Shown here: in pieces, positions 18,860 to 27,591 of the stretch | Layout of the letters: every line of letters starts with the position of its first letter | Position numbering within the stretch: position 1 is the stretch's first letter | Assembly (NCBI RefSeq): GCF_030694375.1 | Contig: NZ_JAUXYL010000046.1 | Span: forward strand, 1 to 64,000 | From: Algoriphagus sp. | Lineage (GTDB): Bacteria > Bacteroidota > Bacteroidia > Cytophagales > Cyclobacteriaceae | Direction of reading: 5' to 3' | DNA: 64,000 bases | The notes under the pieces: generated by a model | What the model was told of the DNA's origin: nothing | The model's input: the letters and a program-made list of their open reading frames with translations, nothing else | The model's database searches: none | Made by a program: the position numbers and the translations under genes

Positions 18860-20251
18860 TTGTTAAGTTTTTTCAAAGTAAACGATCCTTTTAGACTCAT
18901 CAGTGTAGCGATCTACCTGATTTTACTCGCAATAGTAATGCTTGGGTTTTTCTCTTTCCCTCTTACGGAACCCCAATTGATCTATATGGTTTTGGGGGAG
19001 AGATTAAGTGACGGATTTTTCCTTTATCAGGATATCATCGATGATACAGGGCCTTTGTCGGCCGGGTTCTTCACGTTCATAGATTTCCTTTTTGGGCGAA
19101 ACCAATTTGCATACGAGCTAATCGGCCGAATGCTGGTGCTATTTCAGATCATCTATTGGAATACCGTTTTGATCCGCTACCGGGTATTTGAAGAAAACAC
19201 CTACTTGCCCGCGATCATTATGGCTGCGCTATTTCACCTCTCCTTTGATATGGCGGCATTATCCCCAGCCTTGTTGGGAAGTACATTTTTGGTTTTGGCT
19301 ATTGGACAGCTTTTTTCTCAAACAGTCCTACAAAAAGAGACGAGTGAATCGACCCTATTGATCGGGATTTATGGTGGTATAGCCACCGGATTTCATTTGA
19401 ATTTTGGGATATTCCTTCCCTATATGATTTTCATGGGGATTGCCATCAGTGGGTTTTCTATCCGACAGCTTCTTTTATCACTGATTGGGTTCTTCCTACC
19501 GATTCTACTGGTGATGATGTTTTACTTTTGGAATAATGGGCTGACCGAGGCGTTTCAGATCTGGCCGCTGATTTTCACCTATGAAAAGTACAATTATCAA
19601 TCTTTGGTGATTTGGGCTGTGTTGGGAGCCTTCCCTTTGTTACTGGCTTTAGTGGGGTATTTCTACAGTGCAGTCCTGCGCGGCTCAACGATCAATCAAC
19701 AAAAACAGCGTCAAATGATCATTCTATGGATGATTTTTTCGCTGGCAGAATTTTTCCTGATCAAACGGCAAGCAACCTATCAGCTGTTAATTTTTATCCC
19801 GGGTTTGACCTTTCTGATCACTCAGTTTTTTCTGAATACAAGTAAAAGTGTGATCGGAAAACTGGCGTTTTTAATCCTTCTTTTTGGACTTCCTATCGCA
19901 GGCTGGTGGTTTTGGCAACAAGAATTAAAATCTGAATCAACCTATTTTGTGAGATCGAAGGCTGAGTATCAAATCAATCCCGGGGAAAAAATTATGGTCA
20001 TGTCCAAAGACTCTTCCCCTTACCTTGGAAATCCTCTTGGGGGACCATTCCTAAACTATAATCTCACAAAGGCGTTTTTGGAATCTGAAAAAACACTGGA
20101 ACAAAAGGCCAAGATTTTTCAAAATCTAACTACACAAAAGCCCCAAGTAGTCATCGACCCATCCGGGATGTTCAAAAACCTCCTGAATGAACTTCCTGCG
20201 CTCAAAAGTCTTTACACCGAAACTCAGCCGGGTGTTTTCCGGTTGAAGTAA
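18860..20251 (+). CDS. Polytopic membrane protein of unknown function
   Basis: The protein has about nine to eleven predicted membrane helices over 463 residues, ending in a soluble C-terminal domain of about 100 residues (from around ELKSESTYFVRSKAEYQ). The first loop contains GERLSDGFFLYQDIIDDTG, which loosely resembles the first periplasmic loop of dolichol-phosphate-dependent (GT-C type) glycosyltransferases. That resemblance is my inference. The start is a TTG at 18860; the first in-frame ATG would cut into the first helix. It is a single gene, divergent from rbfA. Confidence 0.7.
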   Translation: MLSFFKVNDPFRLISVAIYLILLAIVMLGFFSFPLTEPQLIYMVLGERLSDGFFLYQDIIDDTGPLSAGFFTFIDFLFGRNQFAYELIGRMLVLFQIIYWNTVLIRYRVFEENTYLPAIIMAALFHLSFDMAALSPALLGSTFLVLAIGQLFSQTVLQKETSESTLLIGIYGGIATGFHLNFGIFLPYMIFMGIAISGFSIRQLLLSLIGFFLPILLVMMFYFWNNGLTEAFQIWPLIFTYEKYNYQSLVIWAVLGAFPLLLALVGYFYSAVLRGSTINQQKQRQMIILWMIFSLAEFFLIKRQATYQLLIFIPGLTFLITQFFLNTSKSVIGKLAFLILLFGLPIAGWWFWQQELKSESTYFVRSKAEYQINPGEKIMVMSKDSSPYLGNPLGGPFLNYNLTKAFLESEKTLEQKAKIFQNLTTQKPQVVIDPSGMFKNLLNELPALKSLYTETQPGVFRLK

Positions 20252-20337
20252 TAGTTCATTCATGTACTCCCTGTAGGTTTCACCCTTTTTAACATGGGTT
20301 GAATGCTTAATTATCCATTTAGGACTTAAATTTACAA

Positions 20338-21972
20338 ATGATTAAATCCCTGTCTAAATCACTGGCTGGCCTGAGTATCGGCTTGATCGCCATGGGTTGC
20401 AGCACTTCTGCTGTGATTACCGCACTTCCAATTAGCTACACAAATACCACTGAAAGGATCTCCGAATTGTCCGAATCAGATACTCAACGTTGGGGTCATC
20501 TGGATTTGATCAAAGACACTGTTCCGGGGATGAGTGTAAATCGGGCCTATGCCGAGCTTTTGAAAAAGCGAAAAGGCCAGACTGTCATCGTTGGAGTCAT
20601 CGACTCGGGTATCGATCTGAATCATGAGGATATCCGGGATGTCCTTTGGGTAAATAAAGGAGAAATACCCGGTGACGGCATTGACAACGACGGAAACGGC
20701 TATATAGACGATGTGCACGGGTATAATTTCCTCGGGGAATCTTACCATGAACAATTGGAAATCGCCCGAATCATCCGCCTCAAAATCGGAGATGAAGCCT
20801 ATCAGGCAGAGGCAAGAGCTGCCTTGGAATCCAAACTTCCTGAAGCGCAGGCAGGACTTCCCCAGCTTGTGCAGATTGAGCAATTTGTAAGTATGGCTCA
20901 TCAGAATATCCAAAAACAACTGGGGAAAGAATATTATTCCATGTCCGAGCTTGAAAAATATCAGCCAAAAAGCCCTCAGGAAGAACAGCAAGTGGGAATT
21001 TTAATGCAGGTAATGGGTATGGGACAGGATATTCCTGCTGCTTTGGCTGATCTGAATGAAGGAATAAATTATTACAAAGGTCAGGTAGAATACCACCTCA
21101 ATGTGGCCTTCGATGGAAGAAAGCCTGTGGGGGACAATCCCTATGATATAAATGACAAAAAATACGGAAATGGCAACCCCACTATCCGAAACAAAGACGA
21201 AAGCCATGGGACGCACGTCGCAGGGATCATCGCTGCCACCCGAGACAATAAAAAAGGTGTCAACGGTGTAGCAAAAAATGTATCCATTATGAGCCTCAGG
21301 ACTGTTCCTGACGGAGATGAATATGACAAAGACGTGGCCTTGGCTATTCGTTATTCTGTGGACAATGGAGCTAAAGTAATCAACGCCAGTTTTGGTAAGA
21401 GTTTTTCCCCAAATGCAGAATGGGTATACGAGGCTTTGGAATATGCCGCGTCCAAGGATGTCCTTTTCGTTCATGCTGCCGGTAATGACGGAAAAGACCT
21501 GGATGATCCTGAAAACAAAAACTTCCCGAATGACCATAAGTTTCAAAATTACCCCGAGTTTGTAGAAAATGTAATCACGGTCGGTGCGCTTACTTCCAAT
21601 TTTGGCACCTCGATGATTGCCACTTTTTCAAACTATGGAAAACAAAACGTAGACGTCTTCGCTCCGGGAGACGGAATCTATTCGACCATGCCTGACAACA
21701 ACTATGAATTCCAGGGAGGCACATCCATGGCAGCACCAGCTGTGGCAGGAATAGCTGCTATGATCCGATCCTACTATCCGCAGCTTTCTGCAGTACAGGT
21801 AAAAAAGATCATCATGCAGTCCGGAATTTCACCACAAGTGAAAGTGCAGCTTGGAGGTCCTGATGGGACGGAAAAATCGTTTTTGGAAATATCCAAATCA
21901 GGAAAAATCGCCAATCTCTACAACGCAATCATTCTGGCGGATCAAGTATCCCGCGGCACGGCTAAGTTGTAA
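20338..21972 (+). CDS. Lipoprotein subtilisin-like protease with long Asp-His insertion
   Basis: A lipoprotein signal (lipobox AMGC, Cys21) leads into an S8 catalytic domain with Asp89 (VIDSG), His290 (SHGTHVAG), the oxyanion AAGND near residue 380 and Ser463 (GGTSMAAPAVAG). The Asp-to-His distance is about 200 residues, compared with about 30 in subtilisin. The insertion starts with an Asp/Asn/Gly-rich, possibly calcium-binding stretch (PGDGIDNDGNGYIDD), and the rest is mostly helical. No I9 prodomain is evident. The length of 544 residues resembles a common Bacteroidota S8 subgroup. The gene is monocistronic and is followed by a strong bidirectional terminator. Confidence 0.93.
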   Translation: MIKSLSKSLAGLSIGLIAMGCSTSAVITALPISYTNTTERISELSESDTQRWGHLDLIKDTVPGMSVNRAYAELLKKRKGQTVIVGVIDSGIDLNHEDIRDVLWVNKGEIPGDGIDNDGNGYIDDVHGYNFLGESYHEQLEIARIIRLKIGDEAYQAEARAALESKLPEAQAGLPQLVQIEQFVSMAHQNIQKQLGKEYYSMSELEKYQPKSPQEEQQVGILMQVMGMGQDIPAALADLNEGINYYKGQVEYHLNVAFDGRKPVGDNPYDINDKKYGNGNPTIRNKDESHGTHVAGIIAATRDNKKGVNGVAKNVSIMSLRTVPDGDEYDKDVALAIRYSVDNGAKVINASFGKSFSPNAEWVYEALEYAASKDVLFVHAAGNDGKDLDDPENKNFPNDHKFQNYPEFVENVITVGALTSNFGTSMIATFSNYGKQNVDVFAPGDGIYSTMPDNNYEFQGGTSMAAPAVAGIAAMIRSYYPQLSAVQVKKIIMQSGISPQVKVQLGGPDGTEKSFLEISKSGKIANLYNAIILADQVSRGTAKL

Positions 21973-22147
21973 GATTACGAGGAATCAGATAGGAGGATGA
22001 AGGATAATAGGGTGAGAATATGACTTCATAAAATCACCAAAAATTAATCTCCACAGGACGCTTTGAAACAGGTTTCCAAATTGGCTTGTGGAAGTGGGAA
22101 AAATCCAGACCCTTACAGCATCTGCATAGTTTACATTTCAAATAAAA

Positions 22148-22186
22148 CCAAAACGGCCTCCGAGGTGATCTCGGAGGCCGTTTTGG
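22148..22186. terminator. Strong bidirectional terminator
   Basis: A perfect 17-bp stem (22148-22164 with 22170-22186) with a 5-nt loop has A-rich and T-rich ends on both strands (AAAACGGCC and GGCCGTTTT). It lies between the convergent subtilase and rpiB genes and can serve both. Confidence 0.9.
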
Positions 22187-22199
22187 TCAAGATAACATT

Positions 22200-22637
22200 T
22201 TAGCTACAGGCTATTTTATTTACCCTATTTTGGTGCCTGCCACCTTCGAAGTCGGTAGTCAGAAAGATCTCCGACAGTTTTTCCGCATGCTCATAGGATA
22301 TAAATCGAGCCGGAAGCGCAATCACGTTAGCATCATTATGCTGACGCGCCAAAGCTGCCAGGTCCTCATTCCAACAAAGCGCTGCACGGATTCCCTGATG
22401 CTTATTTGCGGTAATAGCTACGCCATTTCCGCTTCCGCAAATCACAATACCCAAGTCAAATCCACCACTCTCGATTGCTTGACAAAGCGGGTGGACATAG
22501 TCAGGATAGTCAACCGAATCAGTAGAGAAGGGACCGAAATCTTTCACTTCATATCCCTGAGCGGTAAGCTTCTCAATCAGTTTGCCTTTGTAGTCAAACC
22601 CGGCATGATCACCTCCGATTGCAATTTTCTTCTTCAT
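22200..22637 (-). CDS. rpiB: Ribose 5-phosphate isomerase B
   Basis: RpiB interconverts ribose 5-phosphate and ribulose 5-phosphate in the pentose phosphate pathway. The family signatures are visible: GGDHAGFDYK (His11), the catalytic cysteine in ICGSGNGVAI (Cys67) and the phosphate-binding RQHNDANV (His100). The length of 145 residues is typical. It is the last gene of a glyA-tatC-rpiB unit, starting three bases after tatC. Confidence 0.96.
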   Translation of the reverse strand: MKKKIAIGGDHAGFDYKGKLIEKLTAQGYEVKDFGPFSTDSVDYPDYVHPLCQAIESGGFDLGIVICGSGNGVAITANKHQGIRAALCWNEDLAALARQHNDANVIALPARFISYEHAEKLSEIFLTTDFEGGRHQNRVNKIACS

Positions 22638-22640
22638 GGT

Positions 22641-23498
22641 TTATTGATTTTCTTCAGGATGATTACGCAGATATTCTGCTTCCACTAATGCTCTTTTCTT
22701 CTCCAGCCGCTTTGCAATAGAAATCCCCACTTCATACAATACCATAATTGGCATCGAAATGAGCAGTTGGGAAATCACATCCGGAGGAGTAATGATGGCA
22801 GAAATAATCAAGATTACCACAATGGAGTGCTTTCGATAGGCTTTCAACATCTTGGAAGTGACTAATCCTGACATCGAAAGGAAATAAATCACAACGGGTA
22901 ATTGAAACATAATAGCCGAGGCCAAGACCAGCATCACCAAGGTGGTCACGTAGGAAGAAATGTCAAACTCATTTAAGATCGAAGGATCCAGTTGATAGTT
23001 TGATAGGAAGTTGATTGACAGTGGCGCTAGAATGTAATATCCAAAAGACGCCCCCAGGAAAAACAGGAAGCTTACGAAAAACACGGCTCCGCGGGCTGCA
23101 TTTTTCTCCTTGTCATACAATCCTGGACTGATAAATCTCCAGAATTCCCAGAATACATAGGGGAAAGCAACAATAAATCCTACCACTAAGCTCGATGTCA
23201 TGTGCATGGAAAACTGTCCAGTCATTTGACGGCTTTGGATTGTGAATGGTAGATCATCAATGCAAAGTGCTGGCACATTGAGCGAATTTGCTATGTCACA
23301 AAGTACCCTGTACGTAAAGAAATCCACTTTGGAGGGTCCCAAAATAATGATTCCAAACACGATACTTTTCGCCAAAAAGGCAATAACGGTAAAGACCAGA
23401 ACTGCCGCCACTGATCGGAGCAAATGAAAGCGTAAAGCTTCCAAATGATCCAAAAACGACATTCCTTCCTCTTCCTCTTGAACTTGATCTAGGGCCAC
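22641..23498 (-). CDS. tatC: Sec-independent protein translocase TatC
   Basis: TatC is the twin-arginine signal-peptide receptor in the inner membrane and exports folded proteins. The N-terminal cytoplasmic motif SFLDHLEALRFHLLRS, the conserved FSMHMTSSLVVGFIVAFPYV region and LFFLGASFGYYILAPLSINFL are visible, with six membrane helices. The length of 285 residues is slightly longer than E. coli TatC and has a charged C-terminal tail. It lies 16 bases after glyA. No tatA/B gene is in the window. Confidence 0.96.
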   Translation of the reverse strand: MALDQVQEEEEGMSFLDHLEALRFHLLRSVAAVLVFTVIAFLAKSIVFGIIILGPSKVDFFTYRVLCDIANSLNVPALCIDDLPFTIQSRQMTGQFSMHMTSSLVVGFIVAFPYVFWEFWRFISPGLYDKEKNAARGAVFFVSFLFFLGASFGYYILAPLSINFLSNYQLDPSILNEFDISSYVTTLVMLVLASAIMFQLPVVIYFLSMSGLVTSKMLKAYRKHSIVVILIISAIITPPDVISQLLISMPIMVLYEVGISIAKRLEKKRALVEAEYLRNHPEENQ

Positions 23499-23514
23499 TT
23501 TGGTTATTCAGTAA

Positions 23515-24783
23515 TTAGTATAATGGAAATTGAACCATCCAAGCATTGACTTCTTCCTTGATTTTAGCAAGGCTCGCTTCGTCCGAATGGCTCTTCAAAG
23601 CACGGTCGATCAAGCCGACGATTTTTCGCATATCGTCTTCTTTCAGTCCCCGAGTAGTCACAGCAGCGGTCCCGACCCGCATTCCCGAAGTCACAAAAGG
23701 CGACTTGGTATCGAATGGAACCATGTTTTTATTAATCGTAATGTCAACTTTCCCGAGTGTTTCCTCAGCAAGCTTTCCCGTCAGGTCTTTATTTCTCAGG
23801 TCTATTAGCATCAGGTGATTGTCTGTCCCACCAGAAATAATCTGGTATCCACGACTTACGAACTCTTCTGCCATAATGGATGCATTCTTTTTCACCTGAA
23901 TGACATAATGCATGTATTCGTCAGAGAGTGCTTCTTCAAATGCTATCGCTTTTGCAGCAATAATATGCTCCAAAGGTCCACCCTGAGTGCCCGGAAATAC
24001 CCCCATATCAAGCAACGCGGACATCTTTCTTACTTCTCCCTTTGGCGTAGTCAGTCCCCAAGGATTGTCAAAGTCTTCCCTCATCAAAATCAATCCCCCT
24101 CTTGGACCTCTTAAGGTTTTGTGGGTCGTAGTGGTCACTATATGACAATACTCCAAAGGATCATTCAAAAGTCCCCTTGCGATCAATCCCGATGGGTGGG
24201 AAATGTCCGCAAGCAAAATTGCTCCAACCTCGTCGGCAATTTCTCTCAGCCTCTCGTAGTCCCAGTCTCTGGAATAGGCCGAGGCTCCACAGATCAACAT
24301 CTTGGGCTTTACTTCTAGCGCCTTTTCTTCGACTTTATCGTAATCGATCACGCCTGTCTCTTCTTCTACACCATAAAAATTCGCCTGGTATAATTTACCA
24401 GAAAAGTTAACCGGTGATCCATGGGTAAGGTGTCCCCCATGAGAAAGGTCAAATCCAAGAATCGGGTCACCTGCCTTCAGACAAGCCAAAAAAACTGCAG
24501 CATTAGCTTGAGCACCGGAGTGCGGCTGAACATTAGCCCAAGTCGCTCCAAATAACTTCTTAGCACGGTCGATGGCAAGCTGCTCTATTTCATCTACTAC
24601 TTCACAGCCACCATAATAGCGCTTACCAGGCAAGCCCTCGGCATATTTATTGGTCAGGACGCTTCCAGCTGCCTCCATCACTTGTTTACTTGTAAAGTTT
24701 TCGGAAGCAATCAGTTCGATGCCTCTTTTTTGTCTGTCTTCTTCTCTAGCAATAAGGTCGAAAACAAGCGAATCTCTTTTCAT
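23515..24783 (-). CDS. glyA: Serine hydroxymethyltransferase
   Basis: This PLP enzyme converts serine and tetrahydrofolate to glycine and 5,10-methylenetetrahydrofolate, feeding one-carbon metabolism. I use the ATG at 24783 (MKRDSLVFDLIAREEDRQ); the frame also opens at 24849, but that start would lie beyond the predicted promoter element. The PLP lysine is Lys222 in TTTTHKTLRGPRGG, and the IASENFTS and YAEGLPGKRYYGG motifs are intact. The protein is 422 residues long. It heads the glyA-tatC-rpiB unit. Confidence 0.97.
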   Translation of the reverse strand: MKRDSLVFDLIAREEDRQKRGIELIASENFTSKQVMEAAGSVLTNKYAEGLPGKRYYGGCEVVDEIEQLAIDRAKKLFGATWANVQPHSGAQANAAVFLACLKAGDPILGFDLSHGGHLTHGSPVNFSGKLYQANFYGVEEETGVIDYDKVEEKALEVKPKMLICGASAYSRDWDYERLREIADEVGAILLADISHPSGLIARGLLNDPLEYCHIVTTTTHKTLRGPRGGLILMREDFDNPWGLTTPKGEVRKMSALLDMGVFPGTQGGPLEHIIAAKAIAFEEALSDEYMHYVIQVKKNASIMAEEFVSRGYQIISGGTDNHLMLIDLRNKDLTGKLAEETLGKVDITINKNMVPFDTKSPFVTSGMRVGTAAVTTRGLKEDDMRKIVGLIDRALKSHSDEASLAKIKEEVNAWMVQFPLY

Positions 24784-24846
24784 AATCAGGGGTTTGAAAG
24801 CAAGGTATATCTGTCGGCTGCAATCCGTCAGTTTTGAAAACGAGTC

Positions 24847-24877
24847 CAAAAATAACCTGAAAGTCCCTATAATCCAA
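24847..24877 (-). promoter_or_regulatory. Bacteroidota-type promoter of glyA
   Basis: On the minus strand a TTG (24877-24875) is followed after exactly 20 bases by TATTTTTG (24854-24847), matching the Bacteroidota -33 TTTG/-7 TAnnTTTG promoter with correct spacing. The start of transcription would lie near 24840, about 55 bases ahead of the glyA ATG at 24783. This is the best promoter match in the window. Confidence 0.6.
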
Positions 24878-25080
24878 TGTGAAAAAGCGCTTGAAAAGTG
24901 GTATAGAGATAAAGTTGAAAAGTAATTGGTTATTGTATCACAATTCTCTTGATATTCAAAGGGTTAGAATCTTTGTAAAAGATGAAAGCTTAATTCACAC
25001 AACTCGGAAAAATGTAATTGTCATGAAAATACCGCTAAGCCTAAGTGCATTTCATGAATCTTACATCGTAATTTTAATTC

Positions 25081-25455
25081 ATGTTTGATTTCAAGTATCA
25101 GCCTGAAAAATATTTTAAGGGAGAGTCCAATTCTGTCTTACTGGTGCGCCTCCACTATCCCGAAAGTACCTGGGGTGAGCAAATATCCCTCTATGCTCAT
25201 TTACTGGAAGGAAAAGTCCAGTTTGAAGCAGTGGATTTTTATGGAAATGAGTATCTACTCTATCCGAGTAGTGCTTGGGAACCTCTTTCTTTTGAAGATT
25301 TGATCTATCTGATCGAAGGAATGCAAGTAAATCAGGATTCAATGGAAGGAAATATCGCCTTGGTATTAGACGGCATTCCAGAAGCTGAGAGTGAGTTTTA
25401 CCCGGAGCTCAAAACCTATTTTGTGGAAAAACGAAAAAATTTTGGCTTGGACTAG
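25081..25455 (+). CDS. Small acidic protein of unknown function
   Basis: The protein has 124 residues, no signal peptide, no membrane segment and many acidic and aromatic residues. I do not recognise a family. The alternation of hydrophobic residues (SVLLVRLHY, GKVQFEAVDFYG) suggests an alpha/beta or beta-rich cytoplasmic fold. Codon use looks like the neighbours. Its stop overlaps the stop of a convergent small gene by 4 bases (CTAG), and it is divergent from glyA. Confidence 0.65.
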   Translation: MFDFKYQPEKYFKGESNSVLLVRLHYPESTWGEQISLYAHLLEGKVQFEAVDFYGNEYLLYPSSAWEPLSFEDLIYLIEGMQVNQDSMEGNIALVLDGIPEAESEFYPELKTYFVEKRKNFGLD

Positions 25456-25679
25456 AAATCCAGCAAAGCCTGGCGATGCCCTGACATTTGCTGGCTTTTA
25501 AACCAATATTCGTAGGTATCAAAATCAAGACAATCGCATAGTTCTATTCCCTGAAAAAAAATATTCTTCAGGTAACTGACCGGAATAAATGATTTAAGCG
25601 AGCGGGCTTGATCTACCGTGAGCTGTGAAAGTTGTATCCACTTTTTACCTTCAATAAAAATAGGTGTCAATTTAGTCAT
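25452..25679 (-). CDS. Small hypothetical protein
   Basis: The protein has 75 residues with no signal peptide or membrane helix. The N-terminal half (PIFIEGKKWIQLSQLTVDQA) looks like a short strand-helix unit, and the C-terminal half is rich in Phe, Tyr and Trp. I know no family. It is supported as a gene by its position: it fills the space between convergent and divergent neighbours and shares the palindromic CTAG stop overlap with the plus-strand gene. It could still be a chance frame. Confidence 0.5.
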   Translation of the reverse strand: MTKLTPIFIEGKKWIQLSQLTVDQARSLKSFIPVSYLKNIFFQGIELCDCLDFDTYEYWFKSQQMSGHRQALLDF

Positions 25680-25784
25680 ACGGAATAGTTTAATTCATGC
25701 CAAAAGTATGCTGATATTCAAGACCATACAATAAATCAGAATTATTTCTATGTTAATTAAAAATAAGTTTCAACATATTCGGGG

Positions 25785-26693
25785 ATGATTGGGGTAATCC
25801 TTGCAATTAGCAGTCTTTTTTTAGGTCTATTTCTTCAGAAAGCGCCAGGTTTTCCGAGAAATACTGCATCAAGGTGGGTTCAGGCCTATTTGATCAATAT
25901 GGTCTTGCCTGCCTTAGCCTTACTCTACATTCCCGAAATCAAACCTTCCTGGGGCTTACTCATTCCGATTTCTGCAGCTTGGTTTACTTTTTTCGGCTCT
26001 TGGGCGCTGTTTGGCTTTCTTGGAAAAAGATACAACTGGGGCCGAAATACCACCGGCTGCCTGATCATCGTAGCAGGATTGGCAAATACATCATTTTTGG
26101 GATTTCCGGTGATTGAAGGCCTATACGGAAAAGCAGGATTACCTACTGCATTGCTGATTGATCAAGGAGGTTCTTTTTTGATCGTCTCCTCACTTTCGAT
26201 TTTGGTGGGTTCCCTATATGGAAATCACAGCGAAAGCCTGCGAAAAGTACCTCTCAAAATCCTCAAATTTCCTCCATTTGGTTTTCTTGTCGGCACCTTG
26301 ATCATGAGTTTCCTCAATCTAAAAACTCCCGAACTCCTCATTCCGCTTCTCCAACTCATCGGGAAAACGATGCCTCCAATGGCGCTCTTGGCGATTGGTT
26401 TAAAGTTCACAGTGGATAGGCGCTCACTGGCCTCACGGTTTTTCTGGTACGGATTGGGGTACAGACTTATACTTGCTCCGGCCGTAGTTTGGATGATCTA
26501 TCGGAATTTCCTACCTGCAGATTCATTGGACTTAAAAGTAACGGTATTAGAAAGCGGCATGGCTCCTATGATCACAGGATCAATCGTTGCGATGCAGTTT
26601 GGACTTCAGCCAAGGCTTGCCACGCTGCTTTCAGGATTGGGTATGCCGATTTCGGCAATAAGCCTGTTGATTTGGTATTTTCTTTTGGGCTAA
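25785..26693 (+). CDS. AEC-family (auxin efflux carrier-like) transporter
   Basis: The 302-residue protein is a ten-helix membrane protein with two similar five-helix halves, as in the AEC/Mem_trans family. The family motif region GLANTSFLGFPVIEGLYG is clear near residue 105, and APMITGSIVAMQFGLQP lies near the C-terminus. Bacterial members carry small carboxylates such as malate or malonate, or other small solutes; the substrate here is unknown. It ends directly before the convergent inositol monophosphatase family gene. Confidence 0.88.
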   Translation: MIGVILAISSLFLGLFLQKAPGFPRNTASRWVQAYLINMVLPALALLYIPEIKPSWGLLIPISAAWFTFFGSWALFGFLGKRYNWGRNTTGCLIIVAGLANTSFLGFPVIEGLYGKAGLPTALLIDQGGSFLIVSSLSILVGSLYGNHSESLRKVPLKILKFPPFGFLVGTLIMSFLNLKTPELLIPLLQLIGKTMPPMALLAIGLKFTVDRRSLASRFFWYGLGYRLILAPAVVWMIYRNFLPADSLDLKVTVLESGMAPMITGSIVAMQFGLQPRLATLLSGLGMPISAISLLIWYFLLG

Positions 26694-27497
26694 CTAGCCC
26701 CAAAACTCATTTAGTACTTTCAGAAAATCAGCGTGAATTTTACCATTGCTCGCTACGATTTTTCTGCCAAACACAAAATCATTTCCACCTTCGAAATCAG
26801 TCACCATTCCTCCTGCCTCCTGCACGATCAATGCTCCGGCAGCTACATCATAGGAATTGAGGTTGTACTCAAAAAACCCCTCAGTTCGTCCTGAGGCCAC
26901 ATAACAAAGATCTACTGCAGCCGACCCAAGTCTCCTCAGGCCATGCGTTTTCTGCATGAGGGATTTCATGGTAGCCAAATACTTATCGATCAGCTCAAAG
27001 TTGTAATAGGGAAAACCCGTAGCAATAAGAGAAGCCGAAAGATCAGGGGCTGTACTTACTTTGATTCTTGTGTCGTTGCAATAAGCCCCTCCACCTTTCA
27101 TGGCATAAAAACACTCATGTCGGTTGACCTCATAGACCACGCCAAGGATAAGGTCTTCATTTTCCATCAAGGCAATACTCACCGCAAATACAGGGATGTT
27201 ATGGATAAAATTAGTAGTCCCATCCAAAGGGTCAATGACCCAATTGTATACTTCTCCTTTGGTAGTATTGGTGCCTTCCTCTGTAATAAATCCTGCCTCA
27301 GGCAAGATCAAGCTCAACCGATCTACAATTTGTCGCTCTGCTTCCTTATCCACATACGAAACCAAATCATTGAAGCCTTTATGCTCCACCTTTTCCACAC
27401 TAAAGTGCTGACGTTCCTTTCTTATAAATGCTCCAACTTCTTTCGCTATTTCCTGAGTTTGTTCTACTAATTGAGTAAGCTTTTCTTGGGTAATCAT
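26694..27497 (-). CDS. Inositol monophosphatase family phosphatase
   Basis: This is a metal-dependent sugar phosphatase. The metal-binding motifs are present: EEGTN near residue 76, WVIDPLDGTTNF near 88-99, and a C-terminal YDVAAGALIVQEAGG. The length of 267 residues is normal. SuhB/IMPase proteins dephosphorylate myo-inositol 1-phosphate and relatives. The real substrate could also be another sugar phosphate. The gene is transcribed alone, with a 94-base AT-rich gap to rsmI. Confidence 0.9.
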   Translation of the reverse strand: MITQEKLTQLVEQTQEIAKEVGAFIRKERQHFSVEKVEHKGFNDLVSYVDKEAERQIVDRLSLILPEAGFITEEGTNTTKGEVYNWVIDPLDGTTNFIHNIPVFAVSIALMENEDLILGVVYEVNRHECFYAMKGGGAYCNDTRIKVSTAPDLSASLIATGFPYYNFELIDKYLATMKSLMQKTHGLRRLGSAAVDLCYVASGRTEGFFEYNLNSYDVAAGALIVQEAGGMVTDFEGGNDFVFGRKIVASNGKIHADFLKVLNEFWG

Positions 27498-27591
27498 TCG
27501 TTTTGGTAGTGATTTAATGTTTGAAGCCGAACTAAAACTGAGGTGAAAATTAATTATTTAATTAATTAAAATGAAGCTTTTCGGTAGAAAA

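Noticed and set aside
21973..22147. Possible tRNA or small RNA between the second subtilase and rpiB
   Set aside because: No cloverleaf or conserved tRNA motif could be drawn, and only the terminator is supported.
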